NCBI GenBank assembly: GCA_038259365.1
Contig: JBBSOW010000057.1
Coordinates: 1 to 20,310 of the forward strand
DNA from: JBBSOW01 sp038259365
Lineage (GTDB): Bacteria > Actinomycetota > Actinomycetes > Propionibacteriales > Propionibacteriaceae
DNA length: 20,310 bases
Direction: 5' to 3'
Below the pieces are notes generated by a model. The model was not told where the DNA came from. It worked only from the letters and a program-made list of their open reading frames with translations, and ran no database searches. Of the stretch, positions 7,751-15,958 are shown piece after piece; the stretch's first letter is position 1, and each line of letters starts with the position of its first letter. A program made the translations under genes and the position numbers.

Positions 7751-7830
7751 GCGGGTTCCAACCGCGGTCCTAAGCATGTTTGGTGGCTATATAGCCGCAA
7801 GGCCTCTGGGCTGCCGAGGTTGGAACCCGC
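7751..7830. repeat. 13-bp perfect inverted repeat enclosing a 12-bp palindrome
   Basis: GCGGGTTCCAACC (7751-7763) and GGTTGGAACCCGC (7818-7830) are perfect inverted copies 54 bases apart. Inside the spacer is GGCTATATAGCC (7785-7796), a perfect palindrome, followed by GCCGCAAGGC (7794-7803), which can form a short stem closed by a GCAA (GNRA) tetraloop. The whole element sits between two convergent genes. It may be a bidirectional terminator without a T-run or a structured RNA; I cannot assign it to a known family. Confidence 0.6.
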
Positions 7831-7859
7831 TCCGCTGGGCGCCGGGCGACGTCGTCACC

Positions 7860-9068
7860 TCAATGAGGGTTGGGTTTCTCGTGTTCCGCGTGTTCTTCGT
7901 CGTGGCTGGCCTGGGCTCGCTGGAGCAACTCCATCAGCGCGTCGGAGTTGCGGATCTCTCGTCGGTACTTCTCCGGCAACGCCTTCAAGGTGTCGGTCTC
8001 CTCGCGCAGCTTGGCGTAGGTCTTGGCCCGCTCCTGGGGGTCCGTCTCGTAGTTGAGGTCCAGGTACTGCTCGGCGTGACGACGCGCGTTGGCGACGGCG
8101 GTGTGGGCCTTGCCGGCGGGAGAGAGCAGCGAGCCCACGACGGTCAGGACGAGCACGCCGATGATGACGATGAGCGAGACGCCGGTGCTGACCTCGACGA
8201 CCTTAACGGGCTCCCCGTCGTTGATGAAGCCGAGGTTGTTCTCGTGCAGGGCGTGCAGGATGAGCTTGACGCCGATGAAGGCCAAGATCGCGGCCAGGCC
8301 GTAGCTCAGGTAGATGAGGCGATCCAGCAGCCCGTCGATGAGGAAGTACAGCTGCCGCAGCCCCAGCAGCGAGAAGGCCGTGGCGGTGAACACGATGAAC
8401 ACGTTCTGGGTGAGGCCGAAGATGGCCGGGATGGAATCGAGAGCGAACAAGATGTCCGTGCCACCGATGGCCGCCATCACCAGCAGCATCGGCGTCATCA
8501 CCTTACGGCCGTTCTCGACAGTGAAGAGCTTGTCCCCGTCGTAGGCGTCGCTGGTCTTGAACACCTTGCGGGCAATCCGGACCATGATGTTCTCGGACTC
8601 GTCGCCCTCGCTGCTCTCGGGCTTGAGCATGTTGCCGGCCGTGATCAGTAGGATCAGCCCGAACAAATAAAACACCCAGGCGAAGCTGTTGATCAGGGCT
8701 GCACCGAGAAAGATGAAGCCCGTGCGAGCGACCAGCGCGAAGACGATGCCGAACAGCAAGACCTTCTGCTGGTCCGCGCGCGGCACCTTGAAGCTGCCCA
8801 TGATGATCAAGAAGACGAACAGGTTGTCCACCGAGAGCGCCTTCTCGGTGATGTAGCCGGCGAAGTACTCCCCGCCCGTCTGGCCGCCGCCGAAAACCAG
8901 GACGGCGAGGCCGAACACGATGGCGATGCCGACGTAGATCGCGGACCAGATGGCGGCTTCGCGCAGCGTTGGGGTGTGGGCGACACGGACGTGGAAGAAG
9001 AAGTCGAACAACAACAGCCCGACGATGAAGGCGATCGTCAGGGCCCAGATGGTCGGCGAAACAGACAC
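7860..9068 (-). CDS. TerC/Alx family integral membrane protein
   Basis: The 402-residue protein has about nine membrane helices and the TerC family signatures: TEKALSVDNLFVF (75-87, D81) and GGTDILFALDSIPAIFGLT (202-220, D205, D211). Characterised relatives (Alx, MntP-like exporters, YceF/YkoY) move Mn2+ out of the cell or metallate exported proteins; others accompany tellurite resistance genes, of which none are present here. Manganese export is the best guess. The protein carries an extended cytosolic C-terminal tail (about 320-402), ending in a His/Glu-rich stretch (HDEEHAEHEKPNPH) that could bind metal. The GTG at 9068 is chosen because AAGGAG stands four bases upstream on the minus strand. 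An open frame continues 27 codons further without family-like sequence. It is divergent from the antiporter gene, sharing a 153-nt promoter region. Confidence 0.9.
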   Translation of the reverse strand: MSVSPTIWALTIAFIVGLLLFDFFFHVRVAHTPTLREAAIWSAIYVGIAIVFGLAVLVFGGGQTGGEYFAGYITEKALSVDNLFVFLIIMGSFKVPRADQQKVLLFGIVFALVARTGFIFLGAALINSFAWVFYLFGLILLITAGNMLKPESSEGDESENIMVRIARKVFKTSDAYDGDKLFTVENGRKVMTPMLLVMAAIGGTDILFALDSIPAIFGLTQNVFIVFTATAFSLLGLRQLYFLIDGLLDRLIYLSYGLAAILAFIGVKLILHALHENNLGFINDGEPVKVVEVSTGVSLIVIIGVLVLTVVGSLLSPAGKAHTAVANARRHAEQYLDLNYETDPQERAKTYAKLREETDTLKALPEKYRREIRNSDALMELLQRAQASHDEEHAEHEKPNPH

Positions 9069-9072
9069 GGGT

Positions 9073-9078
9073 CTCCTT
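9073..9078 (-). promoter_or_regulatory. Ribosome binding site fixing the TerC start
   Basis: Minus-strand AAGGAG lies four bases before the GTG at 9068 and is the only strong Shine-Dalgarno in front of this frame. It decides in favour of the GTG rather than the upstream in-frame starts. Confidence 0.65.
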
Positions 9079-9221
9079 GGGTAGGGAATCCAAACCGTGG
9101 AGTTCTCACGTCGGGAGGCCTCGATAGTACCGAATCCGGGACCGGCCACGTCACTCCAGGCCGATCACGGTTCGGCGGCGGCCCGGTAGGGTTGAGGCTC
9201 CGAGCACAAGAGGGATCCGAC

Positions 9222-10796
9222 GTGGAACTTGCGATGTATCTGGCCGTGACGTTCGCGGGCGGTCTGCTCGCGCTCGTCCTACGGCTTCCACCGCTCGTCG
9301 GGTTCCTGGGCGCCGGCTTCGTGCTCAATTTCCTTGGCGCGCCCGAGCTGCCGGGGCTGGACGTGATCGCCGATCTCGGCGTGACGCTGTTGCTGTTCGG
9401 GATCGGGCTCAAGCTCGACGTGCGCAGCCTGGCCCGCAAAGAGGTGTGGGGTACCGCCGCCCTCCACCTGGTCGTCAGTATTGCCGCGAGTATTGGGGCG
9501 CTGCTCGCGTTGGCCTCGATCGGGTTGGTCGGCGACGCGGGCTGGTCACAGCTTGGGCTGCTCGCGCTCGCCATGTCGTTCTCCTCGACGGTGCTCGTCG
9601 TCAAATTCTTGGAGAGCCGAGGCGACGTCCAGGCGTTCTACGGCCGGGTGGCGATCGGGATCTTGGTGATGCAAGACATCGTCGCCGTTGTCTTCATCAC
9701 CGCGTCAAAGGGAACGCTGCCGAGCCCATGGGCCTTCGCGCTCGTCCTCCTGCTGCCCGCCGCCTGGTTGTTTCGTGCCATCTGGGATCGGCTAGGACAC
9801 GGCGAGATGCAGGCCCTGTTCGGCGTTTTGATGGCGCTGGTGCCGGGGTACGCGCTGTTCGAGCTGGTGGGGTTGAAGGGCGATCTGGGTGCGCTCATCA
9901 TGGGCATGCTGCTCGCCAGCCACCCCGCCGCCGGGGAGCTGTCGCGCACGTTGTTGACGTTCAAGGAGTTGCTCTTGGTCGGCTTCTTCGTCAGCATCGG
10001 CATGGTGGGACTGCCCACGACGCAGTCCTTCGTCGTGGCGTTGATCCTGGTGCTCTTGGCGGTGCCGGCCAAGGCGTTCGGGTACCTGCTGCTGTTGTGG
10101 ATGTTCGGCCTGCGCTACCGCACCGCGACCCTGGTCGCGCTGAGCCTGAGCAGCTATTCCGAGTTCGCGCTGATTGTGGCCGTCGTCGGGGCACAAACCG
10201 GGCTGCTGGAAGAAACGTGGGTGGTGACGCTGTCGTTGGCCGTCGCCATGAGCTTCGTGCTGACCGCGTTGCTGAACGGCCGCAGCACCAGCTTCGTCTC
10301 CCACGTGGTACAACGCTTTCCCGAGCAGAACCTGGCCCGGCTGCATCCCGAGGATCAGCTGATCGAGATAGGTGACGCGTCGGTGGTGATCTTGGGCATG
10401 GGGCGCCTCGGCCGCTCGACCTATCACCACCTCGCCGAGGATTACGGCCTCCAGGTGATGGGGGTGGAGCACGACGGCACCCGGGTGGAGAAACTACGGG
10501 CTCAGGGCCTGCACGTCTTGGAAGAGGACGCCACCGACGTGGCCTTTTGGGATCGACTCACCGACTCGGGAGGGGTCGAGATCGCCGTGTTGGCGATGCC
10601 CTTACACGGCGCGAACCTCGACGCGTTGGAGCAGCTGCGCGAGAGCGAGTTCACCGGAACCGTGGCGGCGGTCGCGCGCTATCTCGACGAGGCCACCGAG
10701 CTGGAAAAGCTCGGCGTCGACGTGGTGTTCCAGCTCTACGACGGGGCAGGGTTCGCCATTGCCGATCGCATCATGGAAGTCGGCGGCGGACGCTAG
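9222..10796 (+). CDS. CPA2 cation:proton antiporter with RCK/TrkA-N domain (KefB-like)
   Basis: This 524-residue inner-membrane protein combines an N-terminal CPA2 exchanger domain (about 1-355, roughly twelve helices) with a cytosolic TrkA-N/RCK domain (386-520). The exchanger shows FGIGLKLD (59-66), FSSTVLVVKFLESRGD (120-135) and the ion-path pair Q151-D152 in VMQDIVAVV. The regulatory domain has the Rossmann motif GMGRLG (392-397), the nucleotide-ribose acidic residue E416 in GVEHD, and DATD at 436-439. Homologues exchange K+ or Na+ for protons and are gated by nucleotides or glutathione adducts. The GTG at 9222 has GAGGG about nine bases upstream; an ATG four codons later is the alternative start. 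It faces the POT gene tail-to-tail with only 26 nt between stops. Divergence from TerC suggests shared use in cation homeostasis, which is inference. Confidence 0.88.
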   Translation: MELAMYLAVTFAGGLLALVLRLPPLVGFLGAGFVLNFLGAPELPGLDVIADLGVTLLLFGIGLKLDVRSLARKEVWGTAALHLVVSIAASIGALLALASIGLVGDAGWSQLGLLALAMSFSSTVLVVKFLESRGDVQAFYGRVAIGILVMQDIVAVVFITASKGTLPSPWAFALVLLLPAAWLFRAIWDRLGHGEMQALFGVLMALVPGYALFELVGLKGDLGALIMGMLLASHPAAGELSRTLLTFKELLLVGFFVSIGMVGLPTTQSFVVALILVLLAVPAKAFGYLLLLWMFGLRYRTATLVALSLSSYSEFALIVAVVGAQTGLLEETWVVTLSLAVAMSFVLTALLNGRSTSFVSHVVQRFPEQNLARLHPEDQLIEIGDASVVILGMGRLGRSTYHHLAEDYGLQVMGVEHDGTRVEKLRAQGLHVLEEDATDVAFWDRLTDSGGVEIAVLAMPLHGANLDALEQLRESEFTGTVAAVARYLDEATELEKLGVDVVFQLYDGAGFAIADRIMEVGGGR

Positions 10797-10822
10797 CCGG
10801 TTTGCCGGTGACGTGGTTGCTG

Positions 10823-12322
10823 TTAGTTGTGTACCTCGGCGGTAGCCATCTTGTTGCGGATCCACGGCGATAGGCCGAACAGGCCAGCCGCGACGACGAG
10901 GGTGATGACGGCGTTCACCAGGTAGTAGGCCGAATCCGACAGGCCTCCCATGCCCTTGATGAGTTGCGCCGCGAAGGCCTGACCGGCGGCGCTGCCAAGG
11001 AACCACAGCGCCATCGCCTGGCTGGCGAACGCCCTCGGGGCCAGGCGCGTCGTCGCCGAGAGGCCGACGGGGGAGATGCACAGCTCGGCCACGGTCTGCA
11101 GGACGAACACCGAAGCCAAGATGATGACCGGCGCGGTGTTGCCCTGGAAGGTGGCGAAAGCCCACGACATCGCCAACGCCGAGAGGCCGATGACCGCGAC
11201 GCCGATGGAGAACTTGAACGGGGTGGAGGGGAACTTGCCCGCCCGCTTGGTCCAGATCCAACCGAAGACGGGCGCCAACACGATGATCGCCAGCGGGTTT
11301 ACCGACTGGAACCACTCCGGGTTCACGCCCACCCCCAACGTCTGGGTGACGGTGCGGTCGGCCGCGAACAGCGCCATCTTGCCGGCGGCCTGCTCGAAGA
11401 TCATCCAAAACAGCATAGCGCCGATCCACAGCGGCAGGTAGGCGCTGAGGTGGGAACGCTCTTCGCTGGTGACCTTGGGGCTGCGGAACATCATGGTGAA
11501 GAAGGCGATGGGGGTGAGGACACACACGACGGTGATGGCGTCGATGACCTGACCGAGCACGGTGTCGCGCCACAGCCCCGCGACGACGACGACGAGGGCG
11601 AAGGCGATGAGTGAGCCGACACCCAAGATCCAGACCCGCTTCTTCTCATCATCCTTGAGCGGGTTCGGCACGTCGGAGGAACTTTCGGCCAGGGTCTTGC
11701 GGCCCAGCACGTACCACACGAGCGCGATGGCCATCCCGACGGCGGCGGCGGCGAAACCCGCGTGGTAACCCCAGCGATTACGGAGGAAGGCGACCACGAA
11801 TGGGGAGAACAGCGCGCCCACGTTGATCGACATGTAGAAGATCGAGAATCCGGCGTCGCGTCGGGGGTCCTGCTCGGTGTAGAGCGAGCCCACCATCGTC
11901 GAAACGTTGGGCTTGAGCAGGCCGGTGCCTAGCGCGACGAGCCCGATGCCGAGCCAGGCGAACCCGGCGACGGGGACGCTCAGGCTGACGTGACCGGCGG
12001 CGATGACGATGCCGCCGTACAGCACCGAGCGCCTGGCTCCCACCATCCGGTCGGCGGTGAACCCGCCGATGACCGAGAGGAGGTAGACCGAGGCGCCGTA
12101 GATCGAGACCACGGCGACGCCGGTGGTCTCGTCGATCCCCAGGCCGCCGTTGGCGGCGGTATCGATGAGGAAGTACAGCAGGATCGCCCGCATGCCGTAG
12201 TAGGAGAAGCGTTCCCACAACTCCACGAAGAACAGGGTGGACAGGCCGACAGGGTGGCCGAAGAACGACCTATCGCCCGTGGCCTTGCCGGCGGCAGAAG
12301 ACTGCCCGGTTTCGGTTGACAT
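10823..12322 (-). CDS. POT/PTR family proton-dependent oligopeptide transporter
   Basis: The 499-residue membrane protein is a proton-coupled di-/tripeptide symporter of the POT (PTR2) family. Key markers are ELWERFSYYGMRAIL (34-48), holding the ExxERFxYYG proton-coupling motif intact (E34, E37, R38, Y42), the loop GGFTADRMVGARRSVLYGG, and the PTR2 signature FYMSINVGALFSP. Around fourteen helices are expected for bacterial members and the length fits. The ATG at 12322 is preceded by AAGGA about eleven bases upstream; the frame continues upstream into the amylase gene in a different frame and is not coding there. It lies 56 nt downstream of the amylase gene on the same strand, so the two are probably one transcript for using polymeric food. 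It takes up peptides rather than maltodextrins, so the pairing is metabolic rather than mechanistic. Confidence 0.92.
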   Translation of the reverse strand: MSTETGQSSAAGKATGDRSFFGHPVGLSTLFFVELWERFSYYGMRAILLYFLIDTAANGGLGIDETTGVAVVSIYGASVYLLSVIGGFTADRMVGARRSVLYGGIVIAAGHVSLSVPVAGFAWLGIGLVALGTGLLKPNVSTMVGSLYTEQDPRRDAGFSIFYMSINVGALFSPFVVAFLRNRWGYHAGFAAAAVGMAIALVWYVLGRKTLAESSSDVPNPLKDDEKKRVWILGVGSLIAFALVVVVAGLWRDTVLGQVIDAITVVCVLTPIAFFTMMFRSPKVTSEERSHLSAYLPLWIGAMLFWMIFEQAAGKMALFAADRTVTQTLGVGVNPEWFQSVNPLAIIVLAPVFGWIWTKRAGKFPSTPFKFSIGVAVIGLSALAMSWAFATFQGNTAPVIILASVFVLQTVAELCISPVGLSATTRLAPRAFASQAMALWFLGSAAGQAFAAQLIKGMGGLSDSAYYLVNAVITLVVAAGLFGLSPWIRNKMATAEVHN

Positions 12323-12378
12323 CGCTGACTCGATCCTTGGGTGGGGGTGGGTGGGTACCGCGGAAAGACGTTCGGTGG

Positions 12379-15300
12379 CTAGGGGCGGACGCCGGTGGCG
12401 TCGAGGAGGCGAGAGGAATCGTCGTACACGCCGATGGCGACCTGCGTGGAACCGGCGATCTCGGGGATGAGCTTCTCCGAGCGCTTGTCCAGCCGGAGCC
12501 GCACGTAGCCGTCGGGGGCGCCGTCGGTCATGGCCAGGGCCGCCGAGGAACCACCTAGGCTCGTGGTGTTGATGGCCAGATCCTCGCCCCAATGGATGCG
12601 GAAGCGCAGCCACCGGGGGTCGGTGCCCTTCGGCAGGCGCTCCAGCGGGTAGGCGACGGTGTTGTAGTCGACGCGGTAGGCCGCCGACGTCGTCAGGTCC
12701 GGCTTGCCCACCGCGGCGGCCGAGGAGACGGTGAGCGACTCGTCGGAGGCCCGGTAGGACAGCGTCGTCACCAGGCCGTCCGAGGGGACGGTGAAGGTGA
12801 CGGTGTCGCCGGAACGCGCGCCGTCGACGTTCGCCTGCACGGAGTAGGCGCCCGCCGGGATCTGCGTGGTGGCGAGTGAGTAGGTGCCGTCGCCGTCGAG
12901 GTCTTGCAGCCAGGACCGCATGCACATCGGATCGCCGTCGGCGCTACAGCCCATCTCGGACTGGAAATCCCCGGACGCGACGACGATCGGTCCCTGGGCG
13001 TCGGAGGTGACGTAGTGGGTGCGGTGATCGTAGTAGAACGTGATCGGGTCGGTGCCTGCGGTGAGCTCGATGTTGGCGCCGCCAGCGGCACCGCCGGCGC
13101 CGTAGTTCTCGTCCCAACTCTTGTCGATCGCCGCCTTGTAGGCGTAGGGGGCGGCGGGCAGAGTGTAGGTGCCCTTCCAGATCTTGTCGTTCATGTCCAG
13201 GGTGAGCCCCGCCTCGGCACAGCTCGGCTGCCAGTCCTCGCTGCACCCCATCTCGGAGTTGAGGCTGCCGGCCACCGTCACGGCCGAGGGCTGGGCGACG
13301 TCGCCGACTCCGCCGCCGGTGCCGGTGCTGGGTGGCGGCGCACCGACGAGGCCGTAGCTCGAGGAGGCCGAGACGTGACCGCGGTTGTCCTTGAGCACCG
13401 TCCGGTACTCCACCATCGTGCCCTTGGCCAGACCGGACACGTCGTGGAACACGCGATAGGGCGCGTTGTCGTCGATACCCAGCTTGGTCCACTCCTGGGT
13501 ACCGGCGAGCCGGTAGGCGAAGGAGACCTGCGCGTACTGGTTGGCCGGGGCCGCGGCGCGGATCTCGGTGCGCCCCTCCAGGGCGCCACCCGGGCCGGGC
13601 GTCGAGAGATAGACCGGCGGGGCTTCTTTGCTGTTGGGGATTCGCTTGGTGGCGCGCAGCACCCGCGTGCTGTAAGCGGGGACGCGCACGGTGACCTGGC
13701 CGTCGGTGTTCGAGCGGCTGCGGGCACCGCCGCCGTAGATCGGCTTGAATGTGGTCTGCGGGCTGTAGGTGGAGAACTTGGCCGTCTTGGCTTCGCCGGC
13801 GGTGTTGGCCACGACGAGGTATTCGCGCTGGCCCCGCTGATGGATCCGAGAGGCGGCGAAGATACCGGGCTCCGAGCTGGCGTAGCGGGTGATCTGGGTG
13901 CCGTCGGCCAGGGTCGGATGGCCCGCGCGCAGCCGTTGCAGTTTTTGGATCGCCCGATACATCGTGGCGTTCTCGTCGAAGCGGTCCCGGCTGCCCGTCT
14001 TGGCGGCAATCATCTTGTCGTCGTTGTAGCTGTCCACCTTGGAGGCGAACATGTCTTGACGGGCGTCCTTGTCGCCCCCGTCGCCGATGAAGCCCTGCTC
14101 GTCGCCGTAGTAGACCACCGGTTGGCCGCGCAGGGTGAACATGAGCTCGTGGGCGAGCCTGTCCTTCTGCTCGTCACCGCCGACGAAGTTGCCGACGCGG
14201 CCCATGTCGTGGTTGCCCAAGAAGGTGGGCAGATTGTAGGCGTTGGAGTCGGTGTCGGTGTAGTAGTCGTCGCCGGCGAACAGCTCGGCCAACGTCGACG
14301 TGGGCTTGCCGTTCACCGCGGCCACGGCGCTGGCCTGGAAGCCGAAGTCCAAGGTGGCGGGCAGCTTGCCGGTGGTGGTGTACACGCTCTGGGCGGCGGG
14401 ATCGGCGTCGTAGACCTCGCCGAACATGAAGAAGTCGGGGTTGCCCCGGTCCGCGGCGTGCTTCTCGATGGCGGGGGAGAACTGCTGCCAGAACTCGGTG
14501 TTGACGTGCTTGACCGTGTCGATGCGGAAGCCGTCGATGCCCAGATCCACCCACGGCTGGTAGATCTCGGTCATGCCGTCGACGACCTTGCGGTTCTCGG
14601 TGAACAGGTCGTCCAGGCCGGAGAAGTCGCCGTAGGTGGAGGATTCGCCGGTGTAGGTGGAGTCTCCGCGGTTGTGGTAGAGCAGCGGATCGTTGAGCCA
14701 GGCCGGCACCTTGACCTTCGCATCTTCCTCGTTGGCGAAGTAGGGGGTGTAGGGGAAGGACGTCTCGGCGTCGAGCTTGGGGAACGGCTTGTTGATGAAG
14801 TCGCGATCGTCGAACACGGTGCCGTCGGCGGTCTTGTACGGCGAGTCGGTCTTGTTGATGTAGGTGTACTTGCCCTCGCGGTAGTTGATCACGTCGGCGG
14901 TGTGGTTGGTGATGATGTCGAAGAACACCTTCATGCCGCGCTCGTGGGCCTGGTCGATCAACTTTTCCATGTCGGCGTTGGTGCCGAGGTGGGGATCGAT
15001 CTGGGTGAAGTCGGTGATCCAGTAGCCGTGGTAGCCTGCGCTCTCGTCTCCCGGCGGGCCCTGCACGGGACGGTTCTTGAACGACGGCGTCAGCCAGATG
15101 GCGGTGCTGCCGAGGTCTTGGATGTAGTCGAGCTTGGAGGTCAGGCCCTTGAGGTCGCCGCCGTGGTAGAAGCCCTTGTCGCTGCGGTCGAAACCGGTCT
15201 CGAGGCGGCCACCGGTGAGCCCGCCCCTGTCGTTGGAGGAGTCCCCATTGGCGAACCGGTCGCTCATGACGAAGTAGAACCGCTCCTTGGTGAGCAGGGT

Positions 15301-15759
15301 GCGTAGCGAGTCACCGGCGAGGGCCTTGTCGGCGGTGGTGGCCGAGCCGGGCAGGTCGGTCGGGACCATCGAGACCAGGTGGCTGACGTCGTCGTAGCTG
15401 ATCACCAGCTCGGTTGCTCCGGCCAACACGAGCGGGATGTTTGGCCCGTCGGCCACGCCCTGCGCGCCGTAGTTCTCCTCCCAACCCCCATCGACGGCCA
15501 TCTTGAACTCGTAGCTCCCGGCCGGCACCGTGAAGGTGGCCTGGTAGACATCAGGACTCACCAGCGGCAGCGTCGTGGCCGCGCAGTCGGGCTGCCAGTC
15601 CGCGGAGCAGCCCAGCTCGTCCTGCAGCGATCCGGCGATCGTGATCGTGCGCTCGCCGTCCTCGGCCAGGGCCGGGGCGGCGCCCAGGGCGGAGAAGATC
15701 ACCGCGAGGATGGCGGCGATGCCGACGCCGCGACGCGCGCGCAAGGGGAGCTGGGTCAT
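12379..15759 (-). CDS. Secreted GH13 alpha-amylase with three X25 domains; lacks pullulanase half
   Basis: The 1126-residue protein starts with a Sec signal peptide (cleavage near ALA-EDG, 32). An X25/SusE-like starch-associated domain (37-131) follows, then a GH13 (beta/alpha)8 domain with all four conserved regions: DIITNH (281-286), GFRIDTVKH (nucleophile D414), FGEVYD (acid/base E448) and FLGNHD (D518). A C-terminal sheet domain runs to about 705 and a fibronectin-like region to 805. A Gly/Pro linker then leads to two more X25 copies (826-917, 925-1012). The last 105 residues resemble the pullulanase N2 domain and stop at LLDATGVRP, exactly where bifunctional amylopullulanases continue into the pullulanase catalytic domain. 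No such domain follows in any frame before the POT gene. It should hydrolyse alpha-1,4 bonds of starch or glycogen outside the cell. The ATG at 15759 has GAGG eight bases upstream. Confidence 0.92.
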   Translation of the reverse strand: MTQLPLRARRGVGIAAILAVIFSALGAAPALAEDGERTITIAGSLQDELGCSADWQPDCAATTLPLVSPDVYQATFTVPAGSYEFKMAVDGGWEENYGAQGVADGPNIPLVLAGATELVISYDDVSHLVSMVPTDLPGSATTADKALAGDSLRTLLTKERFYFVMSDRFANGDSSNDRGGLTGGRLETGFDRSDKGFYHGGDLKGLTSKLDYIQDLGSTAIWLTPSFKNRPVQGPPGDESAGYHGYWITDFTQIDPHLGTNADMEKLIDQAHERGMKVFFDIITNHTADVINYREGKYTYINKTDSPYKTADGTVFDDRDFINKPFPKLDAETSFPYTPYFANEEDAKVKVPAWLNDPLLYHNRGDSTYTGESSTYGDFSGLDDLFTENRKVVDGMTEIYQPWVDLGIDGFRIDTVKHVNTEFWQQFSPAIEKHAADRGNPDFFMFGEVYDADPAAQSVYTTTGKLPATLDFGFQASAVAAVNGKPTSTLAELFAGDDYYTDTDSNAYNLPTFLGNHDMGRVGNFVGGDEQKDRLAHELMFTLRGQPVVYYGDEQGFIGDGGDKDARQDMFASKVDSYNDDKMIAAKTGSRDRFDENATMYRAIQKLQRLRAGHPTLADGTQITRYASSEPGIFAASRIHQRGQREYLVVANTAGEAKTAKFSTYSPQTTFKPIYGGGARSRSNTDGQVTVRVPAYSTRVLRATKRIPNSKEAPPVYLSTPGPGGALEGRTEIRAAAPANQYAQVSFAYRLAGTQEWTKLGIDDNAPYRVFHDVSGLAKGTMVEYRTVLKDNRGHVSASSSYGLVGAPPPSTGTGGGVGDVAQPSAVTVAGSLNSEMGCSEDWQPSCAEAGLTLDMNDKIWKGTYTLPAAPYAYKAAIDKSWDENYGAGGAAGGANIELTAGTDPITFYYDHRTHYVTSDAQGPIVVASGDFQSEMGCSADGDPMCMRSWLQDLDGDGTYSLATTQIPAGAYSVQANVDGARSGDTVTFTVPSDGLVTTLSYRASDESLTVSSAAAVGKPDLTTSAAYRVDYNTVAYPLERLPKGTDPRWLRFRIHWGEDLAINTTSLGGSSAALAMTDGAPDGYVRLRLDKRSEKLIPEIAGSTQVAIGVYDDSSRLLDATGVRP

Positions 15760-15909
15760 CGTTGGCCTCGTCTCGAACCGGCCGGGGCCGGGTGGGGTTT
15801 CAAGCAACAATCGGAGCGTACGACGCGGGTTGGGAGTTTGGGAAGAGCGCGGGCGTCACAAAGCGGTTGCGGTTGGGTGAGGTCACATGAAGTGTTCCCA
15901 GGTTTGCGC

Positions 15910-15926
15910 CAACAGCAAAGCTGTTG
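15910..15926. repeat. Perfect 7-bp inverted repeat in the amylase/reductase promoter region
   Basis: CAACAGC (15910-15916) and GCTGTTG (15920-15926) are exact inverted copies with a three-base AAA centre. The element lies about 150 nt upstream of the amylase ATG and 32 nt upstream of the divergent reductase ATG. It is placed as an operator could be; no known regulator is identified. The rest of the 199-nt gap shows no clear promoter pair. Confidence 0.4.
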
Positions 15927-15958
15927 CTCCCTCGGCGTTCGGTGAGTGAAGTGGGCCC

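Noticed and set aside
7751..7765. tRNA T-arm-like GGTTCCAACC
   Set aside because: The position that must be a purine after TTC is a C, the stem does not pair as a T-arm, and no acceptor or anticodon arm is present.
7751..7830. Integron attC-like site
   Set aside because: The arms give TTCCAAC...GTTGGAA in attC order, but the outermost base of each core box breaks the RYYYAAC/GTTRRRY rule. Inner L boxes with an unpaired base are not seen, and no integrase or cassette is nearby.
9069..9221. yybP-ykoY manganese riboswitch upstream of TerC
   Set aside because: Mn exporters of this type often carry one, but the gap is only 153 nt, is shared with a divergent gene, and I could not find the conserved loop sequences.
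12904..15306. An 800-codon open frame antisense to the amylase gene
   Set aside because: It is a by-product of high GC in the third codon position of the amylase. The translation is Val/Gly/Ala-rich low-complexity sequence with no domain, while the opposite strand has a complete GH13 enzyme.
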